64,000 nt of DNA from Incurvaria masculella. Taxonomy: Eukaryota > Arthropoda > Insecta > Lepidoptera > Incurvariidae. The DNA is taken from NCBI GenBank assembly GCA_946894095.1, contig OX335651.1, positions 11,678,501 to 11,742,500 on the forward strand. The letters are read 5' to 3'. The translations under genes were made by a program, and so were the position numbers. The notes beneath the pieces are model-generated. The model was not told the origin of the DNA, searched no databases, and saw only the letters and a program-made list of their open reading frames with translations. Positions 55,094 through 64,000 of this stretch are shown here, one piece after another. Each line of letters begins with the position of its first letter. Within the stretch, counting starts at the first letter, position 1.

Positions 55094-55428
55094 GCCTCGG
55101 TAGCCCAGTGGCGCGACGTCTTGGAAGCAACTCTGGGCGCGGTTGAGTGCTAGATGGGTGGCCGTTTTCAACCGTTGAGGCTGACCGTGGTTCGGGTGCC
55201 ACGTAAAACTGTAGGTAATTACTAGGTTAATCCCGCCCGGGTTGGTATCATCGCATTGAATGAACGATGGTTGAAGCGGCAATAAAAAATGTCCTTGTTT
55301 TCCATCAGTTCAATGTAGCCGAGCAATATAAAGAAGATTTTGGCATGGCACCTAGTTACCATGTGGTGTGTTAGGCTAATATCATGACAATTGCTATAAG
55401 CTCTTCGTGTCCAGTTCCACAAAAAAAA
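55094..55428 (+). mobile_element. SINE with 5S-derived head, full length
   Basis: Box A GTAGCCCAGTGGCGCGACG, 5S-like AAGCAACTCTGGGCGCGGTT and GCTAGATGGGTGGCCG, body GAGGCTGACCGTGGTTCGGG and CCCGCCCGGGTTGGTATCAT, tail AGCTCTTCGTGTCCAGTTCC plus A8. Its A-tail lies next to the 3' end of the opposite-strand LINE. Confidence 0.8.
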
Positions 55429-55547
55429 GGTATGTAATTTTTTTCGTCCTGTTTGATTGGAGTCGTCGGCTCTGATGTTAGGCCGGTATCTTTCTGCTCC
55501 CGCCCAGGATCCTCCTAGGAAAAAGAGCAGAAGAGTCTATTTCTTCC

Positions 55548-55937
55548 TCATCCTTCCTCTTCATTAATCTCTCCTAAATATCCGCACAAAAATTTTGTTG
55601 CAATCATTGTACTTTCGATTGCCGCTTGCCTCTGAAGTATTTCAATTTTGATGTTGGCTTCGAGACTGTCAATGTATATTTGTGCTGTCTTGCAAATAAT
55701 TCCGGTACTTCCAATGACCACTGGTATAATTTTGCTGTTGGTATTCCAAAGTCTTTGTGTTTCGATTTTAAGGGCATTATATTTAGAGAGCTTTTCTATT
55801 TCCTTTTTTAGTACATTATAATCAGATGGAACCGTTACGTCTATAAGGTACGTCATGTTTTTTATTTTGTCGGTATAAATGAGATCCGGTCTATTATTCG
55901 GAAGGGCATAATCTGTAATAACTGGCAATTCCCACAT
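55548..55937 (-). pseudogene. LINE A segment 5: restriction-like endonuclease
   Basis: 129 codons. NNRPDLIYTDKIKNMTYLID gives RPD, 14 residues, then D, the K/R-PD-x(12-14)-D signature of the restriction-like endonuclease of R2-superclade LINEs. VPSDYNVLKKEIEKLSKYNA and KIIPVVIGSTGIICK complete the conserved C-terminus. It would nick the target DNA for target-primed reverse transcription. This segment is in a different frame from segment 4, implying an indel between 55937 and 55990. A tandem AGTGTCCG duplication there is a plausible cause. The domain itself looks undamaged and ends with a normal stop. Confidence 0.7.
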
Positions 55938-55956
55938 TATTTTTGCAGTCTCGTTT

Positions 55957-56247
55957 TCAATTACATGCGGTTTGGACCGGACACTTCGGACACTTCCACC
56001 AGAATTGGGTACATTCGAAATTGTGCTTTATGCGTAGGCACCAATAGACATATTTCACAAGTTTGTTATGCCTTTTGAGATACAATGGTTGCACTAGAAT
56101 TTTGCACCCTGAAATTATATGCATAATGGTTTCATCATGTTCTTGACACAGTCGGCATTTCCCATCTACATTCCTTTTTAAAATGTCTCTTTCATGTTGT
56201 TTAGTTAGCACTGCTTGGTCTTGAATTGCAAAAAATTGTGATTCCAA
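55957..56247 (-). pseudogene. LINE A segment 4: CCHC zinc motif
   Basis: Contains GKCRLCQEHDETIMHIISGC, i.e. C-x2-C-x8-H-x4-C, followed by LYLKRHNKLVKYVYWCL. A CCHC plus RHN arrangement just before the endonuclease is characteristic of R2-superclade LINEs. It starts in the new frame after an apparent one-base loss near 56290 and runs out of frame near 55975. Confidence 0.7.
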
Positions 56248-56270
56248 TTTTGGTGTAGTAGGTTTCTTCT

Positions 56271-56705
56271 TTAGCCACGCGAAAGATTTTTGTAGTCAAT
56301 ATTTGGGCTTTCAAGAACTTGTCTTACAAACTGGTCGTGCAATGGTTTTTCTTTCCATTTTTGTTTCATTTCAGTAATTTGGCCCTTTAAAATTTTGTTA
56401 TCATCTTCAGTAGAATCTTCCAAATTTAAATCAACTCTAAACTCTTTGCCCAGTTTTTGGATACTATGCATAGCTTTATTACTGTCGTGTGCTTTTATAG
56501 TTTGTATTATACAATCATTGCCATCTTGTAAGTATTGTTCGAGTTTTATTGTAAGTCGCTTGTACAAATATTCTGTATTTAATAATCCTCTTCCTCCTTC
56601 TGATATTGGTAAATATAATCGTTGGACGTCGGCCTTTTGTTGGTGCATTTTATAAATATTCAATAACTTGCGTGTTTTTATGTCAATTTTTTGTAAATCC
56701 CGCAC
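56271..56705 (-). pseudogene. LINE A segment 3: post-RT region
   Basis: VRDLQKIDIKTRKLLNIYKM and DVQRLYLPISEGGRGLLNTE are the conserved 'D..TRK.L......H...DV.RLYLPR..GGRGL' region between RT and endonuclease. The frame ends prematurely. A run of five A where six would keep the frame, near 56286-56290, explains the stop. The other phase continues as AWLKK and then SQFFAIQDQAVLTK. Confidence 0.7.
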
Positions 56706-56730
56706 ATGAAAATTTATAACGTTGAACGTA

Positions 56731-56768
56731 TATACACCGTGTCCGGAATAAGGTACCGAATACTTAAA
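56731..56768 (+). repeat. Left terminal inverted repeat of mariner-type insert
   Basis: TATACACCGTGTCCGGAATA and AGGTACCGAATACTTAAA. It differs from the inverted right end at a few positions only. TA at the tip fits the TA target duplication of Tc1/mariner elements. Confidence 0.85.
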
Positions 56769-57030
56769 CCTAAGAAAGGTCTAAACATTGTAAACAACTT
56801 TTCCGAAGAAACTATATTAATATACCTAATAGTTTACGAGAAAAAAAATAATTCAACTTTATGAAAAAGCGGAATTTCTCCAGTGTGAAAAAGGACCATA
56901 AATATAGCGGGGCGGCGGCGGGGAGCGGAAGGGCGGGGGGGTGCGTTCCCCAGCTGTCTTGCTCGCTTTGTAGGTAGTATTCCGAAGCGGCGGCGGCGCA
57001 GCTTCAAAGGCGGTGTCTCTTTGAGACAAA

Positions 57031-57660
57031 ATGCCTACTCGCACCAATTTGCAACGCAGTCAGTGTTTGCGTGGCCTTGTAACTGTGCGGTCGAAAGTGT
57101 GTCAAGGTCGAGTATGCGCTATGAACGCGAACGTTTTTACTGCTCGGGAATATGGAGACATGATATTGGCGTATGGGGAGTGTCACGGGAATGCCTTGGC
57201 TGCATTACGTTTGTACCGTAATCGGTTTCCGAAAAGGCGTCATCCTGCTGACTCAAGAACAATTACCGCTGCTTTTCAGCGCATTATTGATAACCGACCC
57301 GTAGCTATGCGAGAAGGTGTGTTAAACCCCCGCGCTCAAGAAGTGATAGATTATTTTCGCCTACATCCTAGGACGAGTACAAGAAAAGCCGCACGAGTGT
57401 TAAACATGTCGAAATGAACAATTCATAGTGTGTTAAAACGTGATAAACAGCATCCCTATTTAATCAGAAGAACACACGCACTGCTGCCAGCTGATCACTT
57501 TCGGAGTGGCTTGGCTTCAACTCCAGCAGCAACGCCAACCAATGTTTGTGGAATCTGCGTTGTGGACGGACGAGAGCATGTTTACGAACAATGGAATGTG
57601 GTGGCAGATCGAGCGGCACGTGGGCTTAGAAGGGGCCGCGCCGCCGCCCTCTCCTAATGT
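57031..57660 (+). pseudogene. Truncated Tc1/mariner-type transposase
   Basis: The conserved part likely starts at the internal Met (codon 31 of the open frame): MNANVFTAREYGDMILAYGE, HGNALAALRLYRNRFPKRRH. This is the helix-turn-helix region that I recall as DUF4817. RTSTRKAARVLNMSK is followed by TGA where tryptophan is expected; the same frame resumes TIHSVLKRDKQHPY and RTHALLPADHFR. After a frameshift near 57497 another phase gives RQPMFVESALWTDESMFTNN, with the first catalytic Asp in WTDES. The second and third catalytic residues are absent because the sequence then diverges. Confidence 0.7.
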
Positions 57661-57892
57661 AAACGTAAGTACCTAAGGTACATAATCTACCTACTATCTT
57701 AGGTATTGTTGTAATGTGATGCGCGATGCAACAAATTAAACCGATGCGCGGTGAAGATGGCGCAGCGCGCTCGCAGTAGTTATTAGGGCGCAAGTATACT
57801 GATAAATAATATTTTTAATTTTTTTTTTCAACTTACTACTTTCGATTTTTCTTTGTTATGACGAGCTTACGGATTGGATATATGACCTGCCT

Positions 57893-57930
57893 TTTAAGTA
57901 TTCGTAACCTTATACCGGACACGGTGTATA
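57893..57930 (-). repeat. Right terminal inverted repeat of mariner-type insert
   Basis: The inverse of the left repeat: TATACACCGTGTCCGGTATA on the minus strand. Confidence 0.85.
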
Positions 57931-59003
57931 AGAACGGGCACAGCGTAACTGTTTATTGCCCTAACAATGTTACGCGAATTTAATTGTGTTCTAAGTATTT
58001 TTCTTAATCTGTTGAAATATTCTTTTGTCTTATTTGCCTTAATCGTTTGGTGATCAATCTCTCCGCTTTCATTTATTCCCAGATACTTGTAATTTTGATT
58101 TGTCTCAAGAAATTCAAATTTATTTCCATCTAAAAGAATGTGATTTTCATCATTCATTTGAATCCGTTTGCCACATTTTAATTCAATAACATTACATTTA
58201 TCTAGTCCGAATTCCATGCCTATGTTTCTTGTAAATATTTCTACCGTGTCGATTAAAGTTGTCATTTCGTATTTATTTTTCGCATATAATTTAATATCAT
58301 CCATGTACAAGAGATGGTTAAATATATTTCCATTTTTTAATATGTATCCAGATTTTGAGTGTGAGTTCAACATGGTCGACAAAGGATTTAGGCATAAGCA
58401 GAATATAAATGGTGACAAGGAATCTCCCTGGAAAATACCTCGGTTTATTTTGATCGGGTCGGTTGTAGTAACGGAGTCACTACTCGCAGTAGTCATTATT
58501 ATTTGCCATTGTCTCAACGACTTAGTGATAAAATTTATAATTATTTCTGAGCAACCATACATTTTCAGAATTTTTAAAATCCATTCATGAGGAACTGAGT
58601 CGAAGGCTTTTTTATAATCAATCCAGGCCATGTTTAAATTTTTCTTGTTGTTTTGTGCATCTTCCAAAATAGTTTTGTTGAGAATGAGGTGATCCTTACA
58701 TCCTCTTGTCCGGCGTCTGCAGCCTCTTTGGTGTGGCGCTAGTAAATTATTGTTTTCACAATGGACGTATAATTCATCATACAAAATAGAAGTAAGTAGT
58801 TTGTACATCGTTGGTAAACACGCGATAGGACGCCAATTTTTAGCTTCTTGGGTTTCGGGATTCTTTGGTATTAATGTCGACATTCCCGTGGTAAACCATG
58901 ATTCAATTTCTTCATGTTCATTTAAAATGTTATTAAAACTTTTTAAAATGCTTAAATGCATGTTTGTAAAATATTTGAGATAATAATTGTGGACCTTATC
59001 CAC
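57894..59003 (-). pseudogene. LINE A segment 2: reverse transcriptase
   Basis: 369 codons with a complete RT core. WRPIACLPTMYKLLTSIL (region 1-2), MAWIDYKKAFDSVPHEWIL (motif A, Asp at about 128), RGIFQGDSLSPFIFCLCLNP (motif B, about 188-207), LLYMDDIKLYAK (catalytic YMDD at 233-236) and the KCNVIEL block. It would copy the element RNA at the nicked target. The C-terminus (HRVRYKVTNT) is read from the right end of the mariner-type insert. It is in frame with segment 1: only the amber codon at 59082-59084 separates them, and the residues in between (VKKLNNWKTPG) fit the family. Confidence 0.8.
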
Positions 59004-59081
59004 TCCTGGTGTTTTCCAGTTATTAAGTTTTTTAACACTTACTTTAAATGCTTGTAAATGAATAACTTTGAATTGAGATTC

Positions 59082-60575
59082 CTATTTTATGACCACACTT
59101 TCTTCAATTTTCCAATCATTTGGTTTAAGAATTTCTCTCGGTTTTGTAAATATGTTACCCCAAAAGTTTTCGATATCATTTTTCGTAGGTATCTGTGTTG
59201 GTAAGGTACTTTTTTCAAATAGTTTTCTGTAAAAATTATGTTCGTTGCGTTTAAATGAAACATTCTCATTTTTATTTGCGTTTTCTTTTTCGTATCTCTT
59301 TATTCTACCAGCATACATTTTAATTTTTTGTTTAATTAGCTCTATATTATTTTGTAAAATGAAATCTGATGTTATTTTATATTTTCTGTACAGTATATGT
59401 TTAAGATTAATCATTCTCCTGCTTGTAGATCCTCTTGTAATTTCTATAAGTCGTCCTAGATCTTTTCGTAATGTTTCTACTTTTTCTTGTATTCTTACTT
59501 TCCATTGTGGTGTTGAATTCGTGATACTCTTTGTTTTGTTATATAATTGTTGTTGATTTTCTTCTAAGAGGGTCATGGCAGCGGCATATAGTATGTAGTA
59601 TATTTCAGTAATTTTCATATTGTCTCTAATAATTTTCGGTATAAATTGGTTTAACGTGTTTAGGTTAGCTACAAAATGTTTATTGATTAATGCTTTTGGT
59701 AGAAATAGTCTTTCTTGCATTTCCTTTTCTTTGATTTCTTTTAAGTTATTTAGAAAATGTCGTACTAGTGGGTTTGTTTCTTGGGCCAATTCATTGTCAT
59801 AATTATTGTTTTCGCTTTGAACGATTTCATATTGTGTTTCTAGATAGTCAGTTGTATCCGTAATTTCAATAATATTATTTTCGTCAACATGTAGGTCAAC
59901 TAGAACATTTTCCATATTATCATTTCTATCAAAAGAAATGTTCATCATATTTGAATGGCCGGTAATAATATTTTCGGAAATTTCATCAGGTCTATTTTCT
60001 AAAAATTGTGCAATGTCTTCTGTTGATTTGGGCAGATGTTGAATTTGTTCTATCATTTCTGATGGAAGCATGCCATAGGTGATTACCTTTCTGGCCTGAT
60101 TAGAAAGGGTGTTACCATTAATTTTTCTTATTTTTGGATTATTTGGATTTCTCGTTTTAAAAAGTTCATTTAATCTCTTCAAGTATCCCCGGCCACCTTC
60201 TCTGCTTTTAAAGTAGCAAAACATCAGTTCACACATTTCAGCTTTATTCCACTGTCTTCTTGAAGTTGGTGGATATTCTAAATTTGAGTTCAAGGTTAGA
60301 TTTTCCAGAGAATTATTATCTGCTTCTTGAATATTATTGTCGATATTTTGTGCTTTGTATTCAATCTCATTAAGAAGTTGATTTGAGAGCATTTCATAAC
60401 TAATAACTCTTCTAGTTTGAGTTGATAGAGTTGTTCCTGTAAAATATGTGCTTTTAGGGTTATCCTTGTTTCGGTCTTTAAACATTTTCTCTAATCTTGC
60501 CAGATATCCAATTCCCATTGACTTCGATTTGTAATAACAGTACATAAGTTCCATTAACTCATCCTTTGACCACAT
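59082..60575 (-). pseudogene. LINE A segment 1: N-terminal region with duplicated domain
   Basis: 497 codons. Two related blocks stand at about residues 2-72 (MWSKDELMELMYCYYKSKSM, GYLARLEKMFKDRN, LSTQTRRVISYEML) and 109-180 (WNKAEMCELMFCYFKSREGG, GYLKRLNELFKTRN, LSNQARKVITYGML). They are presumed nucleic-acid binding. An acidic Asn-rich linker follows, and then a basic region (FVANLNTLNQFIPKIIRDNM, YAGRIKRYEKENANKNEN). The frame stops at TAG (59082-59084) and continues in the same phase into the RT. The true start may be upstream: an ATG at 60647-60649 opens MSEEAASSSDT, one frameshift away from DHESIYNEDRRRMWS. Confidence 0.7.
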
Positions 60576-60720
60576 ACGTCTTCTATCTTCATTGTAAATT
60601 GATTCGTGGTCCCTCTCGTATCAGATGAACTAGCAGCTTCTTCAGACATTTTTCATTCTAGCTGCAGAGTTTCATCGTTAGTTTGATCCATGTGTTGTGC
60701 TCGTTTGGTTAAAAAATAAT

Positions 60721-61143
60721 AATAATATGGATTAACAAAATACTAGACATTTTCAGAAAAAAAAAATATAAATGTCATCATTTTGTAAATACGTCAAATT
60801 CACTTCGAGTTTTTGGAGTCTTGTAAATGCTGAGTTTCTAATGAAAATGTAAAGGGATTTCAGATTCGTCCAAAGTAGGTTGGCCCCAGCGTCCTTGTGC
60901 AGATTTTCCTTAAAATATCACAGTTATAAATATTCGTTTTTGTTTGTGCCTTGAACTGTCAGATTCCCACCTCAGATTTTCTTTGTCGGTAATTGATTGA
61001 AATTCCGGCTCATTTAGTAAATCTTCACTTCCACAAGCACACAATGTTGTAAAGAATGCGATAAACAAATAATTATATACATCAGAAAGGATTAGTAAAA
61101 GATGTTAACTATTTTGTAAAACCACAACACACTTCACTTCTGA

Positions 61144-61147
<4 letters not shown>
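60721..61147. other. Sequence between the two LINEs
   Basis: AT-rich. It may include LINE A 5' UTR and the target site of LINE B. No gene or shared repeat was seen. Confidence 0.4.

Positions 61148-61182
<35 letters not shown>
61148..61182 (-). repeat. Poly(A) tail of LINE B
   Basis: T35 on the plus strand, 123 nt downstream of the LINE B stop codon. It marks the 3' end of a retrotransposed copy. Confidence 0.85.
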
Positions 61183-61183
<1 letters not shown>

Positions 61184-63657
61184 ATGCATGAACATTGACT
61201 AATCGTATTATTTCTGTAATTAATACAAACACAATTAAAATAAGATATACATAAAACTGAAAAATAGAGAAGAAAAAAAAAAAAATATATATATAACTGA
61301 CTTATCTAAACGTAAAAATAATCATCCATCATGGGTCCCGTTGTCATTGTCCCCATGACGGATGCCGCGTTCCCCCGCTGAATGACGAGAGACACCCGCT
61401 GGCGGAAAAAAGAAGGAGCCCGCCGGTCGTCAGTGGCCTCCACCAGCAACTTGCACAATCTATTGGCGAACTGCCACGCGTCGTCACTCCACGTGCCGTG
61501 TGTCTCAACGGCGAAGGCAAGGAACTCAAACTGATCCTTCAGGGATGAATACTTGGCGTGTTTGAGCGCCTCCGCCTTCGCTGCGGCGGAACCCGCGGCA
61601 CGGGAGGAGCCGTCTAAGTGGCTTGCGGCTAAGGTGTCCACACACGTAACGTCCCATGCTAAAGCTCTCCCCTGCGACCAGGGTAAGAGGGTGATCCCAT
61701 CGGGCCTCTTCCCGTCATCTCGGCAGATTCCGGGGGGCTCGAGGTGGCTGGGGATCTTTGCAGTCGCAAGCGAGCGCTTTAGCAGGTCGTTAAGGGAAGC
61801 GTGGCGTGACATTCGTCCAGCGCTCTTGGCACATGAAAGACCGTGGCGGCCGTAAGTGTCGACCGGCGAGCCGCAGGGGCAGGTGTGTGGTTGACATATC
61901 TTTACTCCCACGCGGAGGCAGAACGCTATGCGCAGCGTGATGCGATCCAACAGTGTACCGAGGTGCGCTGAAGGATACGCCTGAAGCCACGCCCCGGATT
62001 CTGGACGCGAGGCAGCCAAGATGCGTGCTTTGTTCAGTTTATCGTCATCCTGCAGGAGAACACTTAATTTTAATTTTGAAATGGGTAAGTCCCAGCTTTT
62101 TTGGACCATAGGACGCATAGGTAAGGGCTCGTCCGGACACAGACTCCGCCAAGCATCAATGGCCTCCGCCATGTACTCGATCTCAAAGCCGCATTGCGAC
62201 GGGTGTAGAATTTTTCCGACGAGATCGATTGTACTATGTACGGAAGACAGAAAAGCCGGCAAAGCCACGTTCCCAACCGAGCGCATGCCAGTGCCTCCTA
62301 ATCTTACTGGTAGTGATATCTGGTCCCATACTGAATCACCTATTTCAATTTTAACGTTTAAAATATCAGTTAAGCAACTCTTTAAACAATTATCAAACGC
62401 CAAAATTTTGTCGGGGTATTTCCAAAAAGGACAACATCTAAGAAAATATGTGAGTCTAGGTATAAAGAAGCAATGTTTTAGCAAGAAAAAGGCCATGTGT
62501 GAGTTTATATAATGCAGTCTCTCAGAGAACTGACGCAGTGCGACCTCTTTTTTAACAATAAAGGGTGCCAGAGCAGATTCCGTCAGTGGAGCTCCTAGGA
62601 GCACAACTGAGTTTTCGTCAAGGATACGGATGTGTGGTAATTTTTTAGAAATACTGCTGCATATTTCAGCCTTCCGTGCTTCTAATACTGACTGACAAAA
62701 GAACAATTCGCATTTTTCTAAATTAATACTTAATCCGATTTTGTTAAATTCTGCTGTAATTTTCTCTAAATCTGATAAGACTGACGAATAACTACCGCCA
62801 ATCGTTCCATCGTCTAAATACCAAACATTTAATGGCGAGCCGAGCGATTTTATAATCGGGTGGATGGCCAAACTGAATATAGCAGGGCCCAACGGGTCAC
62901 CCTGTTGACATCCGACGGCTGATTCAATCGTATGGTCATTGTAAAAGAGGTGTGAAGGAGAAGAATAGCACTGGTTTAGGTATGGATAAATACTTGGGAT
63001 GTGTTCTTTTATCTGATCTAGCAGTGAGTCTCGTTCAACTGAATTAAATGCATTTCGGATATCAATCTTTAAAACAACTTCAGCTTCGGTATTTTGATAC
63101 ATAAAGGAGCGTGTAGCATGCACAGCTGCCTCACATCCGCATCTGGTTCCAAAACCCAGCTGCACTGGACGTAGTTCTTCACCAAGAGCCGTCGAAACAC
63201 TGCGACATGCCACCTTGGAGACTAGCCTACGCAGAGTGCAACCGATAGCGATGGGCCGTATTCCACCGTCCTTTTTATTTAGAGCTATGAGGGCTGCTCC
63301 GTATAAATATTTCGAGGAAACCGGATTTACTTTACCTGCGAGCATAAAGTTACACAAATTAGTAAGCTCCACTAGCAGATTATCAGCTATGACACCGTTT
63401 GAAGAGTTTATAAGGTCTTTTAGATGTTGAGGACATAAACCATCGAACCCGCCCGAAGATCCATTGGGGAAAGATAAAATTGCTTCTCTCACAGAGCTTT
63501 CCTTAGTCAATAGACATTCGTGATCTGCGGACGGCTCCTCCGGGAGAAAAAGAAGGCGCGATGGAGCGGGATGTTTCGACTTCAGAGCAGCCAGTGTCTC
63601 CGGCGTTTCATCTGCCAGCGCTTCATCTGAGGTGAGCAGCCTAACTGCTCCCCGGAT
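61148..63657 (-). mobile_element. LINE B: second restriction-like-endonuclease LINE, 5'-truncated
   Basis: It runs from an AT microsatellite junction at about 63657 to the poly(A) tail. It contains the 3' part of one ORF including RT, zinc motif and endonuclease, and a short 3' UTR. The uninterrupted frame and the long tail suggest a young insertion. No target duplication was recognised beside the microsatellite. Confidence 0.75.
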
Positions 63658-63723
63658 GTTATATATATATATATATTTATGTATAATATATATATATATA
63701 TATATATTATGATTTCGTTTCAT
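61306..63723 (-). CDS. LINE B polyprotein: reverse transcriptase plus endonuclease
   Basis: 805 codons, of which the first 23 or so (MKRNHNIYIYIYIIHKYIYI) are translated from the AT microsatellite, so the true N-terminus is lost. RT motifs: GGIRPIAIGCTLRRLVSK (about 153-170), VVLKIDIRNAFNSVERD (motif A, Asp221), GCQQGDPLGPAIFSLAIHP (motif B, 271-289) and WYLDDGTIGG (YLDD at 302-305). C-terminal: C-x-C-x9-H-x3-C at 615-631 (CPCGSPVDTYGRHGLSC), then GKRPDG and, 15 residues after Asp675, Asp691 in LAWDVTCVDT, a restriction-like endonuclease signature. Then KHAKYSSLKDQ and QRVSLVIQRGNAASVMGT. I recall this C-terminus from unnamed proteins in corals, crustaceans and insects. It is not close to LINE A. 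The clade is not assigned. Confidence 0.8.
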   Translation of the reverse strand: MKRNHNIYIYIYIIHKYIYIYNIRGAVRLLTSDEALADETPETLAALKSKHPAPSRLLFLPEEPSADHECLLTKESSVREAILSFPNGSSGGFDGLCPQHLKDLINSSNGVIADNLLVELTNLCNFMLAGKVNPVSSKYLYGAALIALNKKDGGIRPIAIGCTLRRLVSKVACRSVSTALGEELRPVQLGFGTRCGCEAAVHATRSFMYQNTEAEVVLKIDIRNAFNSVERDSLLDQIKEHIPSIYPYLNQCYSSPSHLFYNDHTIESAVGCQQGDPLGPAIFSLAIHPIIKSLGSPLNVWYLDDGTIGGSYSSVLSDLEKITAEFNKIGLSINLEKCELFFCQSVLEARKAEICSSISKKLPHIRILDENSVVLLGAPLTESALAPFIVKKEVALRQFSERLHYINSHMAFFLLKHCFFIPRLTYFLRCCPFWKYPDKILAFDNCLKSCLTDILNVKIEIGDSVWDQISLPVRLGGTGMRSVGNVALPAFLSSVHSTIDLVGKILHPSQCGFEIEYMAEAIDAWRSLCPDEPLPMRPMVQKSWDLPISKLKLSVLLQDDDKLNKARILAASRPESGAWLQAYPSAHLGTLLDRITLRIAFCLRVGVKICQPHTCPCGSPVDTYGRHGLSCAKSAGRMSRHASLNDLLKRSLATAKIPSHLEPPGICRDDGKRPDGITLLPWSQGRALAWDVTCVDTLAASHLDGSSRAAGSAAAKAEALKHAKYSSLKDQFEFLAFAVETHGTWSDDAWQFANRLCKLLVEATDDRRAPSFFRQRVSLVIQRGNAASVMGTMTTGPMMDDYFYV
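63658..63711. repeat. (AT)n microsatellite at LINE B 5' junction
   Basis: TATATATATATATATATTTA and a second AT run. A similar TATATATATATATATTTATG lies at 63827-63845. Confidence 0.9.
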
Positions 63724-63790
63724 AACGAAACGAATTTATCGAACTCAGAAAGCGATAGAAAGTGGTGCATAAACCCATGGAAGGCTAGTC
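63712..63790 (-). mobile_element. SINE (tRNA-type) fragment
   Basis: The minus strand reads ATGGGTTTATGCACCACTTT and CTATCGCTTTCTGAGTTCGA, the stretch following the tRNA-like head at 6165 and 25222. Confidence 0.5.
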
Positions 63791-64000
63791 CACGAATACT
63801 ATTTTTATGTTAGACAACAGATAAGATATATATATATATATTTATGTATAATACGGCCGTGCTTGTGTATATATGACACACATACATGATTTCGACCAGT
63901 TGGCTGCAACAGATAACCGTGAGCCAAACATGTGATCGGTACTTCATAAAGCCTATCAACTTATCTCATCTCGCTGTAGTAGAATCAGGTAGTCACAGAA
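63791..64000. other. No recognisable gene
   Basis: An AT-repeat patch, then unassigned sequence. GTAGAATCAGG near the end matches part of the hairpin at 21011 by at most 11 nt, which may be chance. Confidence 0.4.

Larger units (their letters stand above)
56733..57930 (+). mobile_element. Tc1/mariner-superfamily element inserted in LINE A
   Basis: 1.2 kb with 38-bp terminal inverted repeats and TA flanks, carrying a truncated transposase gene (57031-57660). It lies inside the LINE A reading frame, between SYAVPVL and the post-RT region. It is GC-rich at 56905-57000 (GCGGGGCGGCGGCGGGGAGC). The catalytic domain beyond the first aspartate is deleted, so it cannot be autonomous. Confidence 0.75.
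55436..60720 (-). mobile_element. LINE A: restriction-like-endonuclease non-LTR retrotransposon, degenerate
   Basis: Reading leftward, a single ancestral ORF can be followed. It has a duplicated N-terminal domain, a linker, the reverse transcriptase, a CCHC zinc motif and a PD-D/E-x-K endonuclease, followed by a short 3' UTR ending near 55436. This order is that of the R2/R4/Dong-type superclade with a C-terminal endonuclease. The element is broken by at least one amber codon, two frameshifts and a mariner-type insertion, plus a likely frameshift near the start. The 5' boundary is uncertain. Confidence 0.75.

Noticed and set aside
63980..64000. Relationship of the window end to the hairpin at 21011
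   Set aside because: Only about 11 nt are shared, which is not significant without a wider match.

Overview
The window reads as non-genic, repeat-saturated DNA from a moth or butterfly (Lepidoptera). The order is inferred from memory of repeats typical of that order. One is a GTCC/ACGG-tract repeat with arms GGGTTCCGTACCC and CGAGTCCGACTCGCAC. Another is a repeat ending GAAGTCGGTTAAAA. Helitron-like ends of the form ACCCGAGC..AGCCGGG..CTAG are also present. The base composition is AT-rich with short, very GC-rich islands. I found no convincing host protein-coding gene, no functional tRNA or rRNA gene and no CRISPR array. Nearly everything recognisable is a transposable element or a piece of one, often nested, as expected for a large intron, heterochromatin or a W-like chromosome.

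Layout. From 1 to 9.5 kb there are SINE copies, GTCC-tract repeats and two palindromic MITEs. From 9.7 to 13.6 kb there is a foldback element with a GC-rich core. It is followed by a MITE (11273-13018) interrupted by a 1.5 kb terminal-inverted-repeat DNA transposon (11379-12873), which carries the ruins of an uncharacterised protein family. From 13.2 to 22.8 kb lie full SINEs, two copies of a long-armed foldback family, LINE scraps and a non-autonomous Helitron (20523-21744). From 23 to 32 kb lie GC islands, a tandem duplication, a Jockey/CR1-like LINE relic (24503-25079) and a 1.6 kb GC-rich stretch (about 26.9-28.5 kb) that matches no repeat in the window. From 33 to 55 kb lie another long-TIR element (33141-34140), several MITEs, RTE and other LINE 3' fragments, more SINEs and strong hairpins.

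The last 9 kb are the most protein-rich. Two LINEs on the minus strand each encode a reverse transcriptase and a C-terminal restriction-like (PD-D/E-x-K type) endonuclease. The first (about 55.4-60.7 kb, YMDD) is broken by an amber codon, frameshifts and a Tc1/mariner-superfamily insertion (56733-57930). The second (61148-63657, YLDD) is 5'-truncated but has one open frame of about 780 codons and a 35-nt poly(A) tail.

The most unusual signal is a SINE family with about 18 recognisable pieces here. Some copies have a head that joins a tRNA-like box A to the internal promoter region of 5S rRNA. Other copies carry a tRNA-like head on the same body and tail. The autonomous LINE that moves this SINE is not identified. 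Every family name given here comes from motif recognition by eye, not from a database search.
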